Source: Halalkalicoccus tibetensis
GTDB lineage: Archaea; Halobacteriota; Halobacteria; Halobacteriales; Halalkalicoccaceae
DNA length: 64,000 nt
NCBI RefSeq assembly: GCF_037996645.1
Contig: NZ_JBBMXV010000003.1
Location: forward strand, 124,001 to 188,000
Direction: 5' to 3'
Made by a program: the position numbers and the translations under genes. Below are positions 9,401-18,034 of the stretch, one piece after another. The notes beneath the pieces were generated by a model, which saw nothing but the letters and a program-made list of their open reading frames with translations, was not told where the DNA came from and did not search any database. Position 1 is the stretch's first letter. The number at the start of each line of letters is the position of its first letter.

Positions 9401-10030
9401 ATGGGTGCGATCCGTCGCTGTCCCGACCACGGGCCCTTTGCGGGAGAGGCATGCCCGGCCTGCGGCGAGGGGGGCGACCCGTTGCTGGAGGGAGGGCACC
9501 GGAAACGCCTCTCGAAGTTCATGAGCGGTGCGCTCAGGCATTTCCCGAAGGACGCCGGCCTCTCGCTCGACGAACGGGGCTGGACGGGGTACGACGACCT
9601 CGTCCGAACGGTGGTCGGGAAGTACGACTGGGCCGAGCCGGAGCACGTCGAGGCCGTGATCGTCACCGACCCGAAGGGGCGCTTCGAGCGCGCCGACGGG
9701 CGGGTGCGAGCCGCCTACGGCCACTCGGTCGAGGTCGATCTCGGGGAGGCGGAGACGCCGGTTCCCGACGAACTGTATCACGGGACCGCCCCCGAAAACG
9801 TCACATCGATCCGCGAGGAGGGGCTGAAGCCGATGGGCCGCCAGCACGTCCACCTCTCGGGGACGGTCGAGGAGGCGCTCGAAGTGGGGCGGCGACACAG
9901 CCCCGATCCGACGGTCCTAGTCGTGGATGCGGCGGGCATGGAGGGCGACGGGCATCGGATCGTCCGGCGCGCGACGGGGATCTACACGACCGACCGGGTA
10001 CCGCCCGAGTACCTCTCGGTCCACGAATGA
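9401..10030 (+). CDS. kptA: RNA 2'-phosphotransferase (KptA/Tpt1) with N-terminal zinc ribbon
   Basis: A 209-residue protein. The family transfers an internal 2'-phosphate of RNA to NAD, giving ADP-ribose 1'',2''-cyclic phosphate; in eukaryotes this finishes tRNA splicing. Motifs seen: [12 protein letters not shown] (about residue 41), YHGTAPEN (about 125) and QHVHLS (about 147). The first 25 residues form a small zinc ribbon (CPDHG, CPACG), an archaeal addition. The next gene starts inside its stop codon (ATGA), so the two are translationally coupled. Role in archaea is uncertain because archaeal tRNA ligation need not leave a 2'-phosphate. Confidence 0.92.
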   Translation: MGAIRRCPDHGPFAGEACPACGEGGDPLLEGGHRKRLSKFMSGALRHFPKDAGLSLDERGWTGYDDLVRTVVGKYDWAEPEHVEAVIVTDPKGRFERADGRVRAAYGHSVEVDLGEAETPVPDELYHGTAPENVTSIREEGLKPMGRQHVHLSGTVEEALEVGRRHSPDPTVLVVDAAGMEGDGHRIVRRATGIYTTDRVPPEYLSVHE

Positions 10031-10467
10031 TCGCCCTGATCTGTGGTCCGCCGGGCGCCGGCAAGACGACGATCGTGGCGGGGGTCGCCGAACGGCTCGA
10101 CGCCCGCGGGTCGCCCCTGCGGGTGCTCCACTCCGACGGGTTCTCGGCGAACACCTACGGGCAGATGTACGAGCGCGTCGCCGGAGAGGGGGGCGACTGG
10201 CTGCTCGACGGCACCTTCTACGAGCGGGGGTTCCGCGAGCGCTTTCGCGCCCTCGACGACGTGTACGTCGTCCACGTCGCCGCGAGCCTCGAGACCTGCC
10301 TCCGTCGGAACCGGGCCCGGGAGGGGTCGATCGACGAGACCGGCGTCTACGCCATCTACCGGGAGTTCGAGCGCCCCCGAGCGGACCTGACGGTCGACAC
10401 CGACGAACTCCCGGTGGAGGAGGCGGTCACGCGGGTGGTTCGGGCGGTCGAGCGGTGGCGCGATTAG
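10027..10467 (+). CDS. P-loop nucleotide kinase
   Basis: A 146-residue P-loop kinase starting [15 protein letters not shown], with the Walker A motif at about residues 7-15. It continues with [23 protein letters not shown] (about residue 62) and a lid-like stretch [10 protein letters not shown]. It resembles adenylylsulfate kinase or polynucleotide-kinase type proteins rather than AAA ATPases. The substrate is unknown. Its start overlaps the kptA stop by four bases, which suggests a linked role, perhaps in RNA end processing (inference). Its stop overlaps the stop of the convergent p27-like gene. Confidence 0.8.
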   Translation: MIALICGPPGAGKTTIVAGVAERLDARGSPLRVLHSDGFSANTYGQMYERVAGEGGDWLLDGTFYERGFRERFRALDDVYVVHVAASLETCLRRNRAREGSIDETGVYAIYREFERPRADLTVDTDELPVEEAVTRVVRAVERWRD

Positions 10468-11084
10468 CGGCCGTTCAGCGTCGAGAGGGTCTCCGCGGCC
10501 TCGGTGGCGGCTTCGAGGAACTCGCGGGCGCGCCGTGGGTCCTCGCTGTCGGCGGCCCGCCGCGAGAGCGTGGCGATGGTCCGGCCGAGCTCGTCGCGCG
10601 CCCCCGAGAGGTCGCCGGTCGCCGCCGAGGGTTCGGAGTCTGTTCCGGGAGCGGGCTCGTGCGATTCAACGGCCCGTGCGGGTTCGGGCTGGCCCTCCGG
10701 TTCCGGCTCGGGTTCGGGCTCGCGGACCTCGGAGGGCTGGGAGCCGGTGTCGACGGGATCGGTCCGGTCCTCGTCGGCCACGGCCTGGGCCGCGGCCTCG
10801 GACTCGGGGGCCGTCTCGGCGGGGTCGGGCGACTCCCGGCGGTCGGGCTGCCCGTTCCCCCCGGCCGACTCCTCCTCGGCGGCCTGGCACGACGGACAGA
10901 ACGCCTGGCCCTCGTAGCGGAAGACCGGGTCGCCGCATCGATCGCAGTGGCTGTTGGTCATCGTCGCGCCCTGGAGCAGGAGGTCGCTCATACGCTGGGT
11001 CGACTCCCGGTCGGCCCGTTCGTCGGCGTACTTCTCGCGGAGCTTCTCGCGTTCGGCCTCCTTGTCGAACTCGTCGCTGCTCAT
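10464..11084 (-). CDS. p27 autoantigen-type zinc-ribbon protein
   Basis: A 206-residue acidic protein of the Sjogren/scleroderma autoantigen 1 (p27) family. The N-terminal 70 residues hold a charged helix ([14 protein letters not shown]), the conserved [11 protein letters not shown] stretch, and a zinc ribbon CDRCGDP...FCPSC. The rest is disordered and rich in Glu, Pro and Ala, including an [10 protein letters not shown] repeat, ending in a helical tail. Molecular function is unknown. The gene stands alone and converges with the P-loop kinase gene. Confidence 0.88.
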   Translation of the reverse strand: MSSDEFDKEAEREKLREKYADERADRESTQRMSDLLLQGATMTNSHCDRCGDPVFRYEGQAFCPSCQAAEEESAGGNGQPDRRESPDPAETAPESEAAAQAVADEDRTDPVDTGSQPSEVREPEPEPEPEGQPEPARAVESHEPAPGTDSEPSAATGDLSGARDELGRTIATLSRRAADSEDPRRAREFLEAATEAAETLSTLNGR

Positions 11085-11213
11085 ACCTGGAGGAGGGCCG
11101 TGATCCCGAAAAGGACTGTGGATTCGACGATCGTCGAACCAGAGTTCCCGAGACGACGTGAGATGCCCAGTTCCGACACGTTTAACGGCCTCGGCGTGGC
11201 GTGTTTACGTGAT

Positions 11214-12128
11214 ATGACGAAAGTGAGCGTCGTCGGCGCGGCAGGCACGGTGGGTGCCGCCGCCGCCTACAACATCGCGCTGCGGGACATCGCTGACGAA
11301 CTCGTCCTCGTCGACATCCCCGACAAGGAGGACGACACGGTGGGCCAGGCCGCCGACACGAACCACGGGGTGGCCTACGACGCCAACACAACGATCAGGC
11401 AGGGCGGCTACGAGGACACCGCGGGCTCGGACGTCGTCGTCATCACCGCCGGGATCCCCCGGTCGCCGGGCCAGAGCCGGACGGATCTGGCGGGCGACAA
11501 CGCCCCGATCATGGACGACATCGGGTCGTCGATCGCCGAGCACAACGACGACTTCGTGACGATCACGACCTCCAACCCCGTCGACCTGCTCAACCGCCAC
11601 CTCTACGAGGTCGGCGACCGCGACAGGAAGACGGTGATCGGCTTCGGCGGCCGGCTCGACAGCGCGCGCTTTCGGTACGTGCTCGCCGAGCGCTTCGACA
11701 CCCAGGTGCGGAACGTCGAGGCGACGATCCTCGGCGAGCACGGCGACGCGCAGGTGCCCGTCTTCTCGAAGGTCCGCGTCGACGGCACCGACCCCGAGTT
11801 CAGCGACGACGAGAAGGAGGAGATCCTCGACGAGCTCCAGGAGAGCGCGATGAACGTCATCGAGCGCAAGGGCGCGACCGAGTGGGGGCCCGCGACGGGC
11901 GTCGGCCACATGGTCGAGGCCGTCGTGCGCGACACCGGCGAGGTGTTCCCCGCCTCGGTGCCCCTCGACGGCGAGTTCGGTCACTCGGACGTCGGGCTCG
12001 GCGTGCCGGCGAAGCTCGGCGAGAACGGCGTCGAGGAAGTGGTGGAATGGGACCTCGACGAGTTCGAGCGCGAGCAGCTCGGCTCGGCGGCCGACAAGCT
12101 CAGCGAGCAGTACGACGAGATCGACTAA
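11214..12128 (+). CDS. mdh: malate dehydrogenase
   Basis: A 304-residue NAD(P)-dependent enzyme of the LDH-like malate dehydrogenase family, interconverting malate and oxaloacetate in the citric acid cycle. Visible features: the nucleotide-binding start [13 protein letters not shown], substrate arginines in [11 protein letters not shown] (about residue 82), [11 protein letters not shown], and the catalytic histidine in [12 protein letters not shown] (about residue 175). Length equals that of characterised haloarchaeal MDH. The ATG lies just before MTKVSVVG, with a TTTAAC box about 30 bases upstream. Confidence 0.97.
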   Translation: MTKVSVVGAAGTVGAAAAYNIALRDIADELVLVDIPDKEDDTVGQAADTNHGVAYDANTTIRQGGYEDTAGSDVVVITAGIPRSPGQSRTDLAGDNAPIMDDIGSSIAEHNDDFVTITTSNPVDLLNRHLYEVGDRDRKTVIGFGGRLDSARFRYVLAERFDTQVRNVEATILGEHGDAQVPVFSKVRVDGTDPEFSDDEKEEILDELQESAMNVIERKGATEWGPATGVGHMVEAVVRDTGEVFPASVPLDGEFGHSDVGLGVPAKLGENGVEEVVEWDLDEFEREQLGSAADKLSEQYDEID

Positions 12129-12223
12129 TCGGGTTCCTGTTTCAGTAGAAGCGAAATCGCTGCATCGATGTTACACACTCTCGATTAAATACCAGCAATG
12201 TTATAATATAGAAGAGTTCTGAA

Positions 12224-13375
12224 TTAACTTGTTCTTCCAAATCGAAATCCAGAGTCACTGAGGAACTCCGAAGAAAGGCCAACAGAACGCGGTCTTTCAC
12301 GAGCATCTGTTGGCGAACATTCTGCAACATCACCCAATGAACCCCTCCCAACTGCATGCAAAGAAACAAGAAACGCATCGTTGTTGATAATCGTATACGT
12401 TGGACCACCGGAATCTCCGGCAGCGGTTTGACCGACCTCGACTTCTACCCCTTCTCCATTGAATGTGACACAGTCTAAATTCGCGCTCTCGTTGTATGCT
12501 GTACAGTAGCCACTCTGGAACTGGGTAGTAGCTCCTCGTTTATATACGGGATCGAAGTCATCGATCAGTTTAGCATAATTCGTGTATGATCCTACGAGAT
12601 TTATCGAATTGTTTTCACTTCTCTGTACATGGCCTGAAAAGTCAAGATCGTTATTCTCGATCTCGATCGCGGCCCAGTCGTACGATTCGTGGTAATTTAG
12701 CACACTCCCTATCTCTCGTGATGGAGCCCAGCTACTGCTCTGTGATAATCGGTTTCCAATCGGAGAAGAATCACAGCCAGTCTTTCCCTGGCCGGCGGCT
12801 ACGTGAGCTGCTGTAAGCATAGTGAGCGTGTCTGTCGATTCCCAGTAGGCTCTTGCACACAACGTTCCACCACCACCGCCCTCTACGGCCGTTATCCAAC
12901 CACCACGCACTGGGTCGTTGGTCCCTCTCAGTGTGCATTGAAGCTCATCAGGTGGTGCTTCTATTGTTTCAATGTTGACACCATCAACGGATTCGGGAAC
13001 GATACTGTCAACATAAGATAGATCGACAATGTCACTGTCATACATAGCGCGTATCTGCAATTCGGTATGACCCTCAATTTCCTCGTTGGATCCTGTGATA
13101 CTAACGCTAGTAATTTCTGGCAAGTCGAGATATTGCTTAGAAACCTCCCGATGTATTTCTTCAGTTCGTTTAACCTCTTCCCACCATTCTTTGGAAACTG
13201 TTTCGTATAGGATCACTTCTTCACCATCAAAAGCCGAAGCGACTTCGATCGTATTGTTATCTCCTGCTGCAATACCTATTCCAGGCAGTACGCTCATACT
13301 TCCTAAGGCTTTCAGGATATTTCACCGAGAACCTCTGATAGACCCTGTGTCAGGATTGTTGTCTTCTTTTCCCAT
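12224..13375 (-). pseudogene. secreted trypsin-like serine protease, Tat signal interrupted by a stop codon
   Basis: From the ATG at 13375 the frame reads 17 codons (ending GSR), then TGA at 13324-13322, then NILKALGSMSVLPGIGIAAG in the same frame and an intact protease. Changing TGA to CGA would give SRRNILKALGS, a standard haloarchaeal Tat signal; the stop sits on the second arginine. Counting from the internal ATG at 13297 (357 residues), about residues 35-115 form a prodomain and the rest a chymotrypsin fold with H165 (TAAHVA), D207 (YDWAAIE) and S296 (GDSGGP); at least five cysteines. The gene is clearly AT-richer than its neighbours, suggesting transfer. Either a recent pseudogene, a sequencing error, or a shorter non-exported product from 13297. 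Confidence 0.82.
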
Positions 13376-13396
13376 ACCAATATATAAGATAGTATT

Positions 13397-13406
13397 GTAT
13401 TTAAAT
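13397..13406 (-). promoter_or_regulatory. TATA box of the protease gene
   Basis: On the minus strand the sequence reads ATTTAAATAC, centred about 27 bases upstream of the ATG at 13375. The spacing supports leaderless transcription from 13375 and therefore the upstream start, which makes the in-frame stop at 13322 significant. Confidence 0.5.
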
Positions 13407-13468
13407 TTTATTTCTATATATTATTATTTAATCGAAAAACATATATTCTACAGGTGGAAAAAGGGTAC

Positions 13469-13942
13469 ATGGATCGGAGAAGCTGGCTCGGCGTCTTGGG
13501 AACTGGAGCCCTCATTTCGCTGAGTGGATGCGTGACTGGGATGCTCTCGGATGAGGAAAACAGTCCAGATCCTCCGGATGGGATCGCAGACGTACGGTTC
13601 GAGCGGAAGGACCCACAGGGCTGGGAACTGATCGATCCCCAGAAAGAAGTACACACCGGCTTCAAGATTATTGATGACAAAGATGCCGACCATCCGACGT
13701 TTATCGTTCGAGGACAGGTGGAGTCAGGGGATCCAGACTGTACAGAGATCCATATAGATGGGATAGAATACATCGATACCACAGTATCAATCGAAATCGA
13801 AGTACGAGAAGAAGGAGAGGAGTGTCTGGACGTTATAGCATTCGAGCCGTTCGAAATGGAGATCGTGTTCGAAACCGAAGACGACGTGCCGGAGTCCATC
13901 GAGATCAACGATTTCGAGAAAGGCGTCCCGGAGCCGGAGTAG
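13469..13942 (+). CDS. Tat-dependent lipoprotein of unknown function
   Basis: A 157-residue secreted protein. The N-terminus MDRRSWLGVLGTG followed by the lipobox LSGC is a typical haloarchaeal Tat lipoprotein signal, so the mature chain would be lipid-anchored on the outside. The ATG at 13469 is chosen over the GTG at 13454 because it places the twin arginine at positions 3-4. The mature part is acidic, beta-rich and has two cysteines (PDCTEI, EECLDV) that could form a disulfide. I recognise no family. It is divergent from the protease gene across an AT-rich 93-base spacer and is followed six bases later by the prodomain-like gene. Confidence 0.8.
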   Translation: MDRRSWLGVLGTGALISLSGCVTGMLSDEENSPDPPDGIADVRFERKDPQGWELIDPQKEVHTGFKIIDDKDADHPTFIVRGQVESGDPDCTEIHIDGIEYIDTTVSIEIEVREEGEECLDVIAFEPFEMEIVFETEDDVPESIEINDFEKGVPEPE

Positions 13943-13947
13943 CCCCC

Positions 13948-14475
13948 ATGAACAGACGAACCCTCCTCGTAACGCTCGGAGCCATCGGAATCACCACGTC
14001 GGGTATCGCGGCGGGCCAATCGGACGAAAACGATGAGAACTGCGAGCCGGTCGAGGTCGTCGTCGGGGAGGACGCCAACGGCGAGATCACCGAGGAGGTT
14101 CCCGCCGCGTGGCAGGAACACGTCGAGCGGACGGAGGAGGTTCACGAGGAGATAGAAACGGAACACGGCAACGAGTCGTGGTTCGAGTCGGCGAGTATCA
14201 GAGAAGGAGAGGGGGAGGTCTGTGATCGGAATCGGATGGCCGTCTCGGTGAACGTTTCGGACAGAGACGAGGCAGAGGAACGGATCGAGGAGCGAGAGGA
14301 CGTACAGATCCTCATCGATGACGGCGACCGGGAGGATCGATTGGAGACGGTCGAAGACGAAGGCGAGGGAGAATCCGAGACAGAGGAGATGGCTGGCTTT
14401 GGAGTCCTCGCCACGCTCGGCGGCCTCGGTGGCGCTGTCTATCTACTTATGCGGCGGTTCGGCAATAGCGAATAG
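13948..14475 (+). CDS. Tat-exported, CTERM-anchored protein resembling the protease prodomain
   Basis: A 175-residue protein with a Tat-like signal (MNRRTLLVTLGAIG), an acidic middle, and a C-terminal tail EMAGFGVLATLGG + hydrophobic helix + RRFGNSE. The tail resembles the PGF-CTERM signal handled by archaeosortase A, but has AGF instead of PGF. The middle contains W55-x3-V-x-RTEEVH-x-E, matching W38-x3-V-x-RTEEIH-x-E in the prodomain of the neighbouring protease (counted from its internal ATG). Further matching is weaker by eye. Inference: a stand-alone, surface-held prodomain-like protein that may fold or inhibit a protease. It forms an operon with the lipoprotein gene. Confidence 0.75.
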   Translation: MNRRTLLVTLGAIGITTSGIAAGQSDENDENCEPVEVVVGEDANGEITEEVPAAWQEHVERTEEVHEEIETEHGNESWFESASIREGEGEVCDRNRMAVSVNVSDRDEAEERIEEREDVQILIDDGDREDRLETVEDEGEGESETEEMAGFGVLATLGGLGGAVYLLMRRFGNSE

Positions 14476-14496
14476 TGAACCGGCGAATGACGGTGA

Positions 14497-14742
14497 TTAC
14501 GGAACCGTCTGCTCGCCGTCGTCGTCGTAGAGCCTGATGGCGTCGACGGGACAGACCCGCGCGGCCATCTCCGCGTCGAACTCCTCGCCCTCGGGCACTT
14601 CGAGGACGAAGGTGCCGTCCTCTTCCTCCTCCGCGCCGACGAGTTCGGCCTTCCCGGCGTCCATGTCCTTCTCGAACTTCTCCCACTCGTCGACGCACTG
14701 GTAGATCCCGATGCAGGTTTCCGGGTCGTACTCGATTCGCAT
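14497..14742 (-). CDS. small ferredoxin, probably 3Fe-4S
   Basis: An 81-residue acidic ferredoxin. The cysteines follow C-x5-C (CIGIYQC, about residues 10-16) and a final C in [11 protein letters not shown], the pattern of single-cluster 3Fe-4S ferredoxins where the second cysteine of the 4Fe-4S motif is missing (here isoleucine/tyrosine positions). A glutamate-rich insertion lies between the cluster motifs. It would act as a cytoplasmic one-electron carrier; the partner is unknown. The gene is divergent from hel308. Confidence 0.88.
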   Translation of the reverse strand: MRIEYDPETCIGIYQCVDEWEKFEKDMDAGKAELVGAEEEEDGTFVLEVPEGEEFDAEMAARVCPVDAIRLYDDDGEQTVP

Positions 14743-14832
14743 ACCGGGTGTTTCGCCGAGGACACCAAAACCGTGGCGGAGCGCGACCCGGGGCGACAGT
14801 TTAAACCCGGTGACGGGTCAAAAACACGCCTA

Positions 14833-17079
14833 ATGCAAACCGCGGAGCTTTCGGGCCTTCCCGCGGGGGTGGCGGACCACCTCCGCGAGGAGGGCATCGA
14901 GGAACTCTACCCGCCCCAGGCGGAGGCCGTCGAGGCCGGCGTCACCGAGGGCGAGAGCGTCGTCGCGAGCGTCCCCACCGCCAGCGGCAAGACCCTGATC
15001 GCCGAGCTCGCGATGCTCGCCTCGGTCGAGCGCGGCGGCAAGGCGCTCTACATCGTTCCCCTTCGAGCCCTGGCCAGCGAGAAGAAGCGCGAGTTCGAGC
15101 GCTTCGAGGAGTTCGGCGTTTCCGTCGGCGTCTCGACCGGCAACTACGAGTCCGACGAGGAGTGGCTCTCGAATCGGGACATCGTCGTCGCCACCAGCGA
15201 GAAGGTCGACTCGCTGGTGCGAAACGGCGCCTCGTGGATCGAGGAGCTCTCCTGCGTCGTCGCCGACGAGATCCACCTCGTCGACGACGCGAACCGGGGG
15301 CCCACGCTGGAGGTCACGCTGGCGAAGCTCAGGCAGTTGAACCCCGCGCTCCAGACGGTCGCGCTCTCCGCAACGGTGGGTAACGCCGACGAGGTCGCCG
15401 ACTGGCTCGACGCCGAGCTCGTCCACTCCGAGTGGCGCCCCATCGACCTTCGGACTGGAGTCCACTACGGCAGCGCGCTGCATTTCGACGACGGCTCCCA
15501 GGAGGAGTTCGCCGTCGAATCGGGCGACAATCCTACAACGGCGCTCGTGAGCGACACCCTTTCCGATGGGGGATCCTCGCTCGTGTTCGTCAACTCCCGA
15601 CGGAACGCGGAGGCCGCCGCCCGCCGCCTGGGGAACGCCGTCGAGGACCAGCTCACGGGCGAGGAGCGCGCGGAGCTCGCGGAGCTCGCAGAGGAGGTCC
15701 GGGGCGTGAGCGACTCGGAGACCAGCGACGATCTGGCCGATGCCATCGCCAACGGGGCCGCGTTCCACCACGCGGGCCTCGCGCGCGAGCACCGCACGCT
15801 GGTCGAGGACGCCTTCCGCGACCGGCTGATCAAGGCCATCAGCGCGACACCCACGCTCGCGGCGGGCGTCAACACCCCAAGCAGGCGAGTCATCGTCCGC
15901 GACTGGCAGCGCTACGACGGCGACGCCGGCGGGATGAAGCCGCTGGCGACCCTGGAGGTCCACCAGATGATGGGACGGGCCGGTCGGCCCGGCCTCGACC
16001 CCTACGGCGAGGCCCTGCTGCTCGCGAACAACCACGACGAGCTCGACGAGCTCTTCGAGAGATACGTCTGGGCCGACCCCGAGCCCGTTCGCTCGAAGCT
16101 GGCAACCGAGCCCGCGCTCCGGACGCACGTCCTCGCGACGGTCGCCTCCGGCTTCGCGAGCTCCCGTGGAGGGCTGCTGGAGTTCCTCGAACGGACCCTC
16201 TATGCGACCCAGTCGACCGATCCCGGTCGGCTCGAATCGGTGACGGACCGGATGCTCGACTACCTCGAACGGAACGGATTCCTCGAACGCGCGGGGGAGG
16301 ACATCGAGGCGACGGGGATCGGCCACACCGTCTCGCGGCTGTATCTCGATCCCATGAGCGCCGCCGAGATGGTCGACGGGCTGCGCGGCGCCGACGACGC
16401 GAGCGCGCTCGGGCTCTACCACCTCGTCGCACGCACCCCCGACATGTGGGAGCTCTACCTCCGGTCGGGCGACCGCGAGAAGTACACCGAGATCGCCTAC
16501 GAGCGCGAGGCCGAGTTCCTCGGCGACATGCCCACCGAGTTCGAGGCCGAACGGTTCGAAGACTGGCTCTCGGCGCTCAAGACCGCCTCGTTGCTCGAGG
16601 ACTGGGCCAGCGAGGTCGAGGAGGACCGGATCACCGAGCGCTACTCGATCGGCCCGGGCGACCTGCGGGGGAAGGTCGAGACCGCTCAGTGGCTGTTGAA
16701 CGCCGCCGAGCGCCTCGCGGTCGAGCTGGACCTCGGACCCGACGTGGTCGCGTCGATCAGCGCCGCGCGCCAGCGGGTCGAACACGGGGTGGGCGAGGAG
16801 CTGCTCGGGCTCACCGGCGTCGGCAACGTCGGGCGAAAGCGCGCGCGGTGGCTCTACGAGGCCGGAATCGAGACCCGCGACGAGCTGCGAAACGCCGAGA
16901 AATCGGTCGTGCTCGGCGCGCTTCGCGGTCGTGAGAAGACCGCCGAGACGATCCTCAGGAACGCCGGCCACCCGAACCCCGCGATCGAGGGCGAGGGCGT
17001 CGAGGCCGACGAGTCGGCGGCCGTCGAGGCCGAGGCGGACTCGCGCGGCGACGGGCAGGCGGGGCTGGGTGACTTCTGA
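14833..17079 (+). CDS. hel308: Hel308 DNA helicase
   Basis: A 748-residue superfamily 2 helicase that unwinds lagging strands at stalled forks. Motifs: Q-motif region [11 protein letters not shown] (about residue 30), Walker A PTASGKT (about 50), DEIH (about 145), SATVGN, and [10 protein letters not shown] as motif VI (about 377). The C-terminus has the ratchet region and a helix-hairpin-helix ([15 protein letters not shown]). The ATG at 14833 ([12 protein letters not shown]) is the usual start in the family; the ATG-less frame upstream adds non-conserved residues. The next gene, cgi121, begins immediately after the stop codon. Confidence 0.96.
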   Translation: MQTAELSGLPAGVADHLREEGIEELYPPQAEAVEAGVTEGESVVASVPTASGKTLIAELAMLASVERGGKALYIVPLRALASEKKREFERFEEFGVSVGVSTGNYESDEEWLSNRDIVVATSEKVDSLVRNGASWIEELSCVVADEIHLVDDANRGPTLEVTLAKLRQLNPALQTVALSATVGNADEVADWLDAELVHSEWRPIDLRTGVHYGSALHFDDGSQEEFAVESGDNPTTALVSDTLSDGGSSLVFVNSRRNAEAAARRLGNAVEDQLTGEERAELAELAEEVRGVSDSETSDDLADAIANGAAFHHAGLAREHRTLVEDAFRDRLIKAISATPTLAAGVNTPSRRVIVRDWQRYDGDAGGMKPLATLEVHQMMGRAGRPGLDPYGEALLLANNHDELDELFERYVWADPEPVRSKLATEPALRTHVLATVASGFASSRGGLLEFLERTLYATQSTDPGRLESVTDRMLDYLERNGFLERAGEDIEATGIGHTVSRLYLDPMSAAEMVDGLRGADDASALGLYHLVARTPDMWELYLRSGDREKYTEIAYEREAEFLGDMPTEFEAERFEDWLSALKTASLLEDWASEVEEDRITERYSIGPGDLRGKVETAQWLLNAAERLAVELDLGPDVVASISAARQRVEHGVGEELLGLTGVGNVGRKRARWLYEAGIETRDELRNAEKSVVLGALRGREKTAETILRNAGHPNPAIEGEGVEADESAAVEAEADSRGDGQAGLGDF

Positions 17080-17574
17080 ATGGAGCTGCTGGCCGGTAAC
17101 GCCGACATCGACGACCTCGACGCGTTCCTCGACTCGCTCGCCCGGATCGGCGACGAACACGACAGTACCGTCCAGGCGTTCGACGCCCGGTATATCGCCG
17201 ACCCCGAGCAGCTCGAACGCGCCGTCGCGCTCGCGGACCGGGCGATCGGGCGCGACGAGGCCATCGCCCGCGATCGGGCCGTCGAGGTCCTGCTCTACGC
17301 CGCCGGCCGGCGGCAGATCAACCGCGCGTTCGAGATCGGGGTCTCGGAGGGCGAGCAGGCGGTCGTGGTCCTCGTCGACGGCGGGGACGAGCGGGAGGCG
17401 ATCGAGGCCCTCTCGGGGCTCGTCGAGCCGGGCGAGTGGAGGCCGGGCGACCGGGCCGATGAGGGACTGATCGCGGGGTTCTACGGGATCACCGAGGCCG
17501 AACGGGCGGCAACCGACGCGAGCCTCCAGGAGCTGGTCTGTGAACGGGTCGCGCTGCTGGTCGTCGAGCGGTAG
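17080..17574 (+). CDS. cgi121: KEOPS complex subunit Cgi121
   Basis: A 164-residue protein of the Cgi121/TPRKB family, the tRNA-binding subunit of KEOPS, which makes the t6A37 modification in ANN-reading tRNAs. The family pattern is visible in VQAFDARYIADPEQLERAV, the RDRAVEVLLYAAGRRQINRAF segment (about residues 62-82) and the terminal strand. The ATG directly follows the hel308 TGA with no spacer, so the two are almost certainly one transcript. The other KEOPS genes are not in this window. Confidence 0.92.
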   Translation: MELLAGNADIDDLDAFLDSLARIGDEHDSTVQAFDARYIADPEQLERAVALADRAIGRDEAIARDRAVEVLLYAAGRRQINRAFEIGVSEGEQAVVVLVDGGDEREAIEALSGLVEPGEWRPGDRADEGLIAGFYGITEAERAATDASLQELVCERVALLVVER

Positions 17575-17626
17575 GCGTGCGCTTGCAGGTCCAACGGTTA
17601 TGGGTCGGACCGACGAACCGGGAGGT

Positions 17627-17995
17627 ATGGCAGACAAGGATCCACAGGAGAGCGCACGCGAACGACAGCGCGAACGGGCGGAGGCGGCCGAGTCGGCGGC
17701 GGCAGACGAGTTCGGCGGGATGCTCTCGGAACACAAGTACCCCGCGACCAGCGAGGAGCTGGCGGCCGACTACGGCGGCGAGCCCATCGACATGCCCAAC
17801 GAGACCGAGTCGATCGGCAGCGTCTTCGACCGCCTGGAGGGCGAGCGCTTCGATACCGCGGAGGAGGCAGAGGAGGCGCTGTACAACGAGCTCTCGGGCA
17901 GCGAGGGCGGACCTCAGGAGTACAACGACGAACGCGAGCTCGCCGAGGGCGAGGAGGGTCCCGACGACCGGGACCAGCCCGAGGGCTCGCTGTAG
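17627..17995 (+). CDS. DUF5789-type small acidic protein
   Basis: A 122-residue acidic, hydrophilic haloarchaeal protein. The N-terminus is a charged helix (SARERQRERAEAAES); the core KYPATSEELAADYGGEPIDM followed by a helix in which an Asn-Glu pair recurs (ALYNELSGSEGG) fits DUF5789. Function unknown; no catalytic residues stand out. A GGAGG sequence lies immediately upstream of the ATG. Confidence 0.72.
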   Translation: MADKDPQESARERQRERAEAAESAAADEFGGMLSEHKYPATSEELAADYGGEPIDMPNETESIGSVFDRLEGERFDTAEEAEEALYNELSGSEGGPQEYNDERELAEGEEGPDDRDQPEGSL

Positions 17996-18034
17996 GGCCG
18001 AACCGCTTACCCCTCGCGGCGCGTAGGACGGGAC

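Noticed and set aside
10680-10720. Short-period repeat inside the p27-like gene, checked as a tandem DNA repeat
   Set aside because: It encodes the EPEPEPE protein stretch only and is too short to be a separate element.
9927-12128. A 733-codon plus-strand frame ending as malate dehydrogenase
   Set aside because: The first 430 codons are out-of-frame translation of the kinase and the antisense of the p27 gene; mdh starts at 11214 as in known enzymes.
12150-12161. AGCGA-AA-TCGCT palindrome after mdh, considered as a terminator
   Set aside because: The arms are only five bases with a two-base loop, and there is no following T run.
14830-17736. Open frame of 968 codons on the minus strand opposite hel308 and cgi121
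   Set aside because: Long antisense frames are expected at this GC content; the translation is low-complexity Arg/Leu/Gly-rich and shows no domain, while the plus strand encodes clear Hel308 and Cgi121.
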